Assembly: GCA_047967505.1 (NCBI GenBank)
Contig: CM106541.1
Length of the DNA: 64,000 nucleotides
Origin: Dipteris shenzhenensis
Lineage: Eukaryota > Polypodiophyta > Polypodiopsida > Gleicheniales
Direction: 5' to 3' (one strand)
Shown: piece after piece, positions 56,750-64,000 of the stretch
How positions within the stretch are numbered: position 1 is the stretch's first letter
Layout: every line of letters starts with the position of its first letter
Made by a program: the position numbers and the translations under genes
The notes under the pieces: model-generated
The model's input: the letters and a program-made list of their open reading frames with translations, nothing else
Told to the model about the DNA's origin: nothing
The model's database searches: none

Positions 56750-58173
56750 ATGCTAGTGCCTGTAAGAGAGAATCACACCAAATACCAGGTGCACCCAAAT
56801 GTGTATGCCACAATAGACTGAAATATCACCAAAACTCAAAGCTCAAAGCATCAAAAGATGCAGCTGACTCATGTGCATGTACTATGCATCCATATGAGCA
56901 AATCTGGCCCAAAAGAAAATGCCAACTACAATGGCAATCCAAAATGCCAATAGGTGCCAAATGGCTCTTGAATAAACACCGTCCATGGGCATATGCATCA
57001 ATAATATCTCATCCAAGAGAGCATAACACTATCAGTGCATCACCTACAATGTGTCAAAGCTATCCCTCAGCATAAAATAGCATCCATGTGCAAAGCGTCC
57101 ATAAAAATAGCATCCCACAAGGCAATCTGGGCCTATCAATGCATCTAATAAGGATCGCAATGCATCCAAATGGCCTATAAATCATCCACTGCAACCCAAT
57201 GCACACCACAAATGAGTGCACATGGCTCAAACTGCAACTAGAGTGATCTGCATAAGGTATGGTCAAGAAATCATGGTCCTACGGAAAAGACCGCTATTGA
57301 AAATAGAACCTGAGATGCCTTAAAACATGGGCGCCATAGCATAATCGGACTCAACAAGAAAATCTACAAATATCTCTCTTCTACCGAAACTCCAAAATCC
57401 CAACCGATGAGTGAGGAATGGGAGTCAACACATCCACTGCCATGTGGCATAAATCTAAGGTTTCAAAACCTTAGAATGAAAAATGCATAACAGAGAGATG
57501 AAATCAAATACATAGAGATCTATAACTTTGAAAATACTCCACCGAATCATGCAAGAACTGACAGGTAGGGGTTTTTGGGCGTCCGAAATGCAATGGGACA
57601 GACGGTTTTGGAAACTGTGGTCTCAATCACTGGGTCCAACACACGGACTGAAAAACGTTTTTGGAAACAGAGCTATTTGTAAAATCCACCGGAGTGCGAA
57701 TGATGAGCAACATAGAAGTTTTAGGACCTCTTGAGTCCATCGGAACTGACAAATCTCCAAATGGTTGCTCCAAACTTGAGTTCCAACACCCGGGCAGAAA
57801 AACGTAGGAACTGACACAGTGAGTCAGAAATCGAATGAAATGATCGCAAATTCAAGAATGAAGGTGTTTCCAAGCTCTTGAAGTGAAGTGGACACCAAAA
57901 GCAAGCAATAGTTGCCTCTACAAGTCAATACGGAGTCTCTGTCGTCAAACGGAATAGGGAAAAGCTTTAAAAACGACTTTTTCTTTGAAAACACTTAACA
58001 GGCTCTCAAAACCACTTTGCAAAGCCAAAGTGACTTTTCCAAAGGTTCCTCCAAGGTCTCTACACACTCGGATGCAAGTAAAGTCACCCACAAAGCTTCC
58101 CACAAAGCTTCTCCTTCCTCCCACAGAGCTGCTAAGCTTCGAAGCATTCACGCACGCTCAGCTAGATCACCTA
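56750..58173 (-). other. Long leader of copia C
   Basis: About 1.4 kb without an open frame over 70 codons in the element sense separates PBS and gag. It contains the 329-base block shared with 11880-12208 and a perfect 20-base palindrome (57455-57474, CTAAGGTTTCAAAACCTTAG) conserved in that copy. Retrotransposon leaders can hold dimerisation or packaging signals; assigning such a role here is inference. Confidence 0.55.
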
Positions 58174-58186
58174 GGCTCTGATACCA
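58174..58186 (-). other. Primer-binding site of copia C
   Basis: TGGTATCAGAGCC on the minus strand, two bases inside the LTR end, identical to the initiator tRNA-Met site of element B. Confidence 0.88.
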
Positions 58187-58188
58187 CT

Positions 58189-58349
58189 TGAGAGTGCTCT
58201 CAACGGAAGCAAGAATGAAAGAGAGAGGGAGAGCCACACAAGTTTTTGGTGGGTGCAGAACACCCTAATCTTCTTTTTCATTCATTTATATATGTGTTTG
58301 AGTATTGTACATAACCAGGGTATAGGCACAGTGAAATTAAACCCCCACA
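58189..58349 (-). repeat. 5' LTR of copia C
   Basis: 161 bases; on the plus strand it begins TGAGAGTGCTCTCAACGG and ends ACCCCCACA. It shares nearly all of its sequence with 52460-52630. The target duplication ATCTA follows at 58350-58354. Confidence 0.9.
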
Positions 58350-58354
58350 ATCTA

Positions 58355-59300
58355 GTCACACATTCTATGTACAAACTCAAATATGGAAGCATATCGATAC
58401 AATAATAATAAATTTTATTGAGAGATCAAATCATCACATTGCAAACTAGTGGATCCTCATAAAAATTTATTATCGAAACAAATGCTAGTGATTTTACAAT
58501 AGGAGAAACATTATAGGCCTAGTTATTTTAAAACAAGAAACTCTTGGTACCAAAATGAAATATTGTACCCAAGAAGTAGAACATGCTCTGAATATTTGAA
58601 GAGACTATCTCTATGTGCCAAATTTATAGCAATGATTGAGAATATGTGACAAGGCTCTGCATACCCCAAAATATGGCCATCTTTTAAATTATATGGAGGC
58701 TGAAACATAAGACGTGCAAAAAATCATCTTGGGAGTTAGTGCAAAGCTCATATGCAAGATAGCATGGCCAGAAAGGGTTCTGACCGGATGACCAAAAGCT
58801 AACATTTTGTCGCTTCAGGTAGTATCCCAAAAGAGCATCCTATTTATAAATAAATGCTAGAGCAAATTCATGTGTTCTCTAAGCACTCCTGTGGGAGGTG
58901 TTCCCATGCTCATTCAATACTATAAAATGTATAGAAATGTACACATGAAATCAATCAAATATTCATAGGAAATATTTGCAATGCCTTGCAAGGTTCACAA
59001 AGTCTTACATGGGCTGAAAGCCATGTTGATGTAGAAAGTACATCACCCACTATATGAAAAATGTTGTCTTGAGTTGATTCTCTCCTACCTTTAAAGTCTA
59101 GTTGTAGTAGCTAAAGCATTCAACAATTGAGTATAATGCATGCCCAACCACATCCTCAAGCAAGCTTTCCAAGTTGTGATAGTCATGAAGTGGTGCCATC
59201 CATCATGTATGCTTCATATGCATTTGTCCTCTCTTCATAGACTTAGTGCAATTTAGATTCATCTTATACATCTATCATAGGACATGCCCAAAATTATCAA
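58355..59300. other. No recognisable gene
   Basis: AT-rich sequence to the right of copia C; only short frames without motifs. No repeats of note. Confidence 0.3.
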
Positions 59301-59304
59301 AGGG

Positions 59305-59570
59305 ACATGTCAGTAGTCTAATTGTTAAGGACTGGACTCTAAGAGGGCACAAGTTTTTCCATGTGTGTGTGTATATGTGTGAACAATTCAGAGTCAAACA
59401 TACATACATATGTACATATGTATGTATGCAAATGCATACGTAAGTATGTACATACATACATACATACATGCGTACGTACACACGTAACATACATACATAC
59501 ATTCATACTTATGTATGTATGTATGCATGTATGTTACGTGTGTATGTACGTATGTATGTATGTATTCATC
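59305..59570. repeat. Possible SINE head followed by CATA/TATG microsatellite
   Basis: TAGTCTAATTGTTAAGGACT (from 59314) resembles the A-box part of a tRNA-derived SINE, but a B box is not clear. From 59395 to 59565 the sequence is (CATA)n, then (TATG)n, with ACGTAAC/GTTACGT arms, giving an imperfect large palindrome. Confidence 0.6.
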
Positions 59571-59989
59571 GCTTGATGGTTGGTAGATCTAGTTTAGAGT
59601 ATAGTAGATCATCCATATAGCGGAGAGAACTCGAATGCAACCAATCAAAGACATGCCGAAAAATTCCTAATTAGTTCCTACTCAGAGCCAATCCCTTTGC
59701 TCACGTGGCAGTTTCACATCATCACATTTCTTGGAACCCGACACTCCACAGTTCAGTGAGCAGACTTTAGAGTATTCATAGGCATAGACCGATCGTTCAA
59801 TGGGACAGATTGCACATGATTTGATTTCACACACACGTGCCATCATTGTAAAGCCTATTTGGCTATTTTTCAGCATTGTGCACTTTATTCAAGCCTTGTA
59901 AAGCCTCTTGGCTATTCCCAGCATCATTTTCCACAAGCCTTGTAACAAATTGAATTATATATTATAGTTCTATCTTCACCAATAGTTTA

Positions 59990-61870
59990 GATTGCAATTA
60001 ATACATACAAAATCCGTGTTTTTTAGTTGATTCAGATGGTGATTTCACAGACACTTTGAGTACATTTGTTGCATCTTGTCTACGACTAGGACCACCAATA
60101 GCAGACCGAACTCCTCCAATGGTGCTTGGGAGGATTCAAGACAAAGAAGATGAAGAAGAGCCTGCAGAACCACAACGGCAACGGCCATTCCCGAAGTGGG
60201 TAAAGCAGCTTTTGGATGACAGAGAACCTCTAGCCATTGAGGAGGAACCATTCGAACACCATCGGTCCAAGAGATTACAGGAGCAAAGAAGGGTGCAGGA
60301 GTACTTGGTCAACTATGCTTTGGTGACAGAAGTGATCCGTGCTGATGAACCCAAGTGTCTTGAAGAGGCACAGGGCGATGATAGGTGGATGGAGGCTATG
60401 CAGTCGGAGTATGGCTCCATAATGAAGAACAACACTTGGGACCTTGTGGATCGACCACCAAAACGCAAGGTAATCGGAAACAAGTGGGTGTACAAGACCA
60501 AGTACAAGTCCGACGGCACGTTGGATAAGTACAAGGATCGGCTCGTGGCAAAAGGATTTGCACAGGTACATGGTTTTGATTATCAAGATACTTTTGCTCC
60601 CACAGCTTGACTAACCATAATTCGCAGTGTTTTGGCTTTAGCTGCCTAGGGAAGTTGGCCCGTGTTTCAGATGGATGTGAAATCCACCTTTCTGAATGGA
60701 GATCTCAAGGAGGAGGTATACGTGGAACAACCACTAGGTTTTGAGATCCCCGGTTTAGAAGGTAAAATTTGCAAACTGAAGAAGGCACTTTACGGGCTGA
60801 AACAGGCCCCACAAGCATGGTACCAGTGAATTGATGCCTACTTTTTGCAAAATGGGTTCAGAAGGAGCCCATCTGATGCAAATTTGTATATCTTCAGAGA
60901 AGGAGGCAGGTGTATGATCGTGGTCCTTTATGTGAACGACCTTGTCATAACAGGGAACCATGAAGAGAAGATCTCACAGACGAAGCATTTGCTAGGAAGA
61001 GAGTTTGAAATGATAGACCTCGGACTGATGCATTTCTGTTTGGGGATTGAAGTTTGGCAGGAGCCAAAACAGATCTTCATTTCACAGCTGAAGTATGCTA
61101 GATAGATACTGAAGGCATTTGGCATGGCTGAGTGCAAGACAATTGGTACTCCTATGGAGGTTGACTCGAAGGTCTCAAACGAGGATTCATCACCACTGGT
61201 GGACGAAGCGAAGTACAGAAGGCTTGTGGGCAGCTTGATTTACCTATGCAACACACGGTCGGACATCAATTTTGCGACTGGTGTACTAAGCAGGTTTTCC
61301 AATAAGCCCCAAGAGAACCATTGGAGGGCAGGGATGTGGGTGCTGAAATACATCAAAGGCACACTTGATTATGGCATCACCTATACCAAGGGCAACATCT
61401 TGACTGGATTCTGTGACTCGGATTGGGCAGGAGACGTGGACAACAGGAGATCAGTGATAAGGTATTGTTTCTCACTTGGATCTGGAGTTGTGTCATGGAT
61501 CAGCAAGAAGCAACCCACAGTTGCTCTTTCTTCTACCGAGGCCGAGTACAAATCTGCATGCTTTGCTTCTTGCGAGGCAGTGTGGTTGAGGAGGTTTTTG
61601 GGGGACATGGGTGCAGTGCAGAACAAGCCTATGCAGTTATCATGTGACAATCAAAGTTGCATGGCGATTGCAAAGACCCTGGTGTTCCACGCTCGCACAA
61701 AGCACATTGAGATTCAATATCACTTTATACGCGAGCTCATCATGGATGGAGAGGTCGACTTGGTGTATTGTCCGACTACAAAGAATGCTGCGGACATCTT
61801 CACGAAGGCTCTTGGAAGAGACTTGCTGGAGAGGCATCTTCATCGACTTGGCATTGGGTCGAAAAAGTAA
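59990..61870 (+). pseudogene. copia B reverse transcriptase and RNase H
   Basis: 60056-60610 holds the acidic linker and RT start (NTWDLVDRPPKRKVIGNKWV, LVAKGFAQVHGFDY). Stops at about 60608, 60647 and 60827 break the palm ([32 protein letters not shown]). In 60845-61105 the catalytic YVDD is YVND, and a stop follows. The frame 61124-61870 is long and intact: GTPMEVDSKVS, YRRLVGSLIYLCN, RNase H with GFCDSDWAGDVDNRRS, SSTEAEY and NAADIFTKAL. RNase H is the best-kept domain. Confidence 0.85.
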
Positions 61871-61888
61871 GTTCACTTGCGGGTGGAC

Positions 61889-61900
61889 ATTGAGGGAGGG
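61889..61900 (+). other. Polypurine tract of copia B
   Basis: ATTGAGGGAGGG directly precedes the LTR start TGTTAGATATC; this is the plus-strand priming site. Confidence 0.8.
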
Positions 61901-62626
61901 TGTTAGATATCAATGCTCCACTCTCGAAGCGGGAACTAGCTAACTCTACTTGTAAGCCCCCCATATGAGGAGAAGGCATTTGAGTAGCTTGGTTATTCGA
62001 TAGGTCCTGGTTTGGACACCAGATGGGGACCATGTGTGGCCTAATGGCTGGACGGCTTCAGTTAGAGTTGGCACACTGCCAACTAGGCTACATGCAAGTG
62101 CGAGAAGGCATCCCTTGACTGACTACACTGAGGGTAGACAGAGCATTTCCCGGGGCAGAGCCCACTCTCAGGTTGCGGGGCCCGTTTAGAGCCTCAGATG
62201 ATCCCGGATGGCTCTGGGCCAAATGGTGAACGTAGGTCAGTTGCTCTGTTTTACACACCGGTTCTATTGTATGGTCGGTGGCCTATTTCGAGACCGACCC
62301 CCAGTCGACCGTTTTGGGCGGACTAGGTCAGTCATACAATTGAGCCTAACACAGACTACGATTGGTGGCTATATAAGAGCAAGCCCGTGAAGCCCATTTT
62401 ATCACTGGCTATAGCAACCCTGATTCCTTAACATCCAGCCTCTATCTTCTACCGTTTCCATCATGCCATCGAAGCTTCTTTCACAAGAGCGCATGGTTGG
62501 GAGGCAGTGCCATCTATTGTATCAGTTCTATAGTAATAAAATTTTTTATTCTCCATACTATCTTGTTTTCTCTCTTGCGTACGAGATCCTATTATCTGTT
62601 GAGCACAGACGTATTATTTTCTTACA
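61901..62626 (+). repeat. 3' LTR of copia B
   Basis: 726 bases from TGTTAGATATCAATGC to TTTTCTTACA. TATA box GCTATATAAGAGC lies near 62368-62380. Inverted relative to the 5' LTR at 47058-47803; the pair forms a 14-kb-spaced inverted repeat. Confidence 0.82.
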
Positions 62627-62631
62627 ATACA

Positions 62632-64000
62632 TTGCCAATCCTACTAAAGGGGAGGGTTTCTTTAGAGTGTTGTTCATCATAAATTGGGACTCAAAAGGAA
62701 AGATTGTGACTGAAGACAAGCTCATCATGTTAGGCTCAACAAAGATAACTCTAGAGAAGTTTACTATATTGGAGTCTCCTATTCTCAAATGTGTTCTATG
62801 CGGCCATGCGATGGAGCTTGTGCTTATATTTATAAATGTTTCTATGGTGCAATATGAATAATGGTTTTTAATGGTAGGAAAAGGAGGTGTCACATGTGTT
62901 GTTCGTCGATGTATCATTGCAAATGGAGCTTGGCATGCCAAGAGGCAACAAGGAATGGAGACAATACATTACCAAAGAGATTTATTGGGCGCAAATGGTG
63001 GACCTGTCATGTGAGTTGATAGAGCATGTTGATCCCAACGTTGATGCATCGTCATACAGATTCCAAGGGTTGCAATGAACTATTTTAGAGCATGCCACCA
63101 GCTACACTTCTAGGACACATTCTTATTTCCTCTCCACACATCACATGGAGGTAAGTGCTGGTTCTAACTTGTGTGAATTCCTTGTAGGTGGTTTCACTTG
63201 CTTGTTGATGAGGGTAAGCTCAAGCACTTGCCACACGAGTGCAATGATTGGTTGTAAAGGAAGGTCCCTTATCCATGTTTCTAGATTCATTCTTGAAGCG
63301 CTCTAGTGCTTAACAAATTGGGAGATGCAGAGATGCTCGTGGTGGCTAGAGTACCCAGGGAAGAAGGTTCCTTCCACCAAACAAAATCTGCATGAAGGTA
63401 GGGTTGTCTTGTTTCAACTCGATTAATGCATGTACGTGCCATTCATATATGAAGCTAGGCAACGGAACTCACCCTTGTCTTTGTGCATTCCCGGAGTTTG
63501 TGGCTTGATGGATTTGAAAAAAAAGAAGACAAAGCATATTGGTTCCACCAAAAAGAGGGAGAAATGCACTAAGGCATGATATGATGAGGGCACTTCAAAG
63601 GTGGAAAGGACTCTGTAGTTTGAAGGTGTACCTAGTGGTCAAGGAAGGATAGGTGGGCGAGATGACATAGTCATGCATGAGGGGGGAGATGATGATGACG
63701 ATATGGATCCAAGAAAGGGTAACTGGAATGAAACAACATTATCCTCTCTTGTGAGTGATGTTGGTCGGTCAATGCAGGGTGTTTCATGACACTGTGGTTC
63801 TCAACTTGCTGCAAACGTGGAGGTGGACCATCGACTCATTAAAGATGACTTGATAGATGTGTACATGCTTTTGGATGAGGGAAAGTGGCATAGGTATCCA
63901 TTTAGTTGATCTTGGATATAGAACTCCTTTTTTGAATCTTAGTATTGATGCCATGGTCTATTTATGCAGGGCTTTTTTAAAACTTAGAATTTTTGTGAAA
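62632..64000 (+). other. Unidentified, partly coding-like sequence
   Basis: Short plus-strand frames (62463-62861 crosses the LTR end; 62887-63078; fragments to 63900 such as LVDEGKLKHLPHECNDWL near 63205-63260 and VYMLLDEGKWHRYPF near 63858-63907) have protein-like composition but frequent stops. GTAAGT near 63152 and TTGTAG near 63182 resemble splice sites but are too close for an intron. I do not recognise a family. Confidence 0.3.

Larger units (their letters stand above)
52460..58349 (-). mobile_element. Copia element C, complete with target-site duplication
   Basis: A full-length 5.9-kb Ty1/copia element in minus orientation. The LTRs (52460-52630, 58189-58349) end in TG...CA, the PBS is at 58174-58186 and the purine tract at 52631-52641, and both ends are flanked by ATCTA (52455-52459 and 58350-58354). 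Domain order is gag, protease, integrase, RT, RNase H. An unusual 1.4-kb leader lies between PBS and gag. Stops, frameshifts and active-site substitutions show it is no longer autonomous. Confidence 0.92.
59990..62626 (+). mobile_element. Copia element B, 3' half
   Basis: Plus-strand RT, RNase H, purine tract and 3' LTR, with no gag, protease or integrase upstream. It begins near 59990 (SDGDFTDTL in the linker after integrase). Its LTR (61901-62626) matches the minus-strand LTR at 47058-47803, and ATACA (62627-62631) follows it, equal to the bases outside the other LTR. The two halves together make one element. Confidence 0.8.

Noticed and set aside
60275-60586. 103-codon minus-strand frame
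   Set aside because: Antisense to clear copia RT sequence on the plus strand.
63147-63187. Intron with GTAAGT and TTGTAG
   Set aside because: The distance is about 35-40 bases, below the size of plant introns, and no frame joins across it.
1-64000. CRISPR array, bacterial operon or phage genes
   Set aside because: No evenly spaced direct repeats with unique spacers and no compact gene clusters. Retrotransposon priming sites and the PPR gene fit plant nuclear DNA.

Overview
The window is nuclear DNA of a land plant with a large, transposon-loaded genome. Three things point to this: copia and gypsy LTR retrotransposons primed by initiator tRNA-Met (TGGTATCAGAGCC primer-binding sites), a LINE whose first ORF looks like a DUF4283 protein, and one long PLS-class pentatricopeptide-repeat (PPR) gene. 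The uniform 101-residue PPR modules and low gene density would fit a fern or gymnosperm, but that is inference. I see only one plausible host gene; nearly everything else is transposon in various states of decay.

Layout. 1-414 and 6926-11000: a decayed minus-strand Ty3/gypsy element (gag knuckles, RT, RNase H, integrase) split by element A (415-6925), an LTR element with copia-type priming whose LTR-end/PBS/gag segment is present three times in tandem. 11000-16600: tandem duplications, a copy of a copia leader, a transposase-derived relic resembling the DUF7869 family, and an LTR. 17150-22450: plus-strand gypsy gag/zinc-knuckle debris. 22573-25911 (minus): the PPR gene. 27000-33640: small tandem duplications, copia RT debris, a ~600-bp hairpin, and a copia/gypsy chimera. 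33640-37740: little recognisable. 37740-39720: truncated LINE. 42085-44860: gypsy RNase H and gag-protease.

45025-62631 holds the most interesting structure. The 5' half of a copia element (B) lies on the minus strand at 45025-47803, and the 3' half of the same family lies on the plus strand at about 59990-62626. The two halves carry complementary domains. Both outer LTR ends are bordered by the same 5-bp sequence, ATACA in element orientation. The simplest reading is one old insertion broken inside integrase by a ~12-kb inversion, with a ~160-bp integrase piece flipped separately at 44860-45020. Inside the inverted block are a TTAGTT-type repeat array with three palindromes, a MITE-like hairpin, and a complete copia element (C, 52460-58349, minus) with identical ATCTA target-site duplications.

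The genes do not form pathways. The retroelements are all inactivated by stops, frameshifts or catalytic substitutions. The PPR gene would act alone, presumably in an organelle on RNA, and it lacks the DYW deaminase domain.
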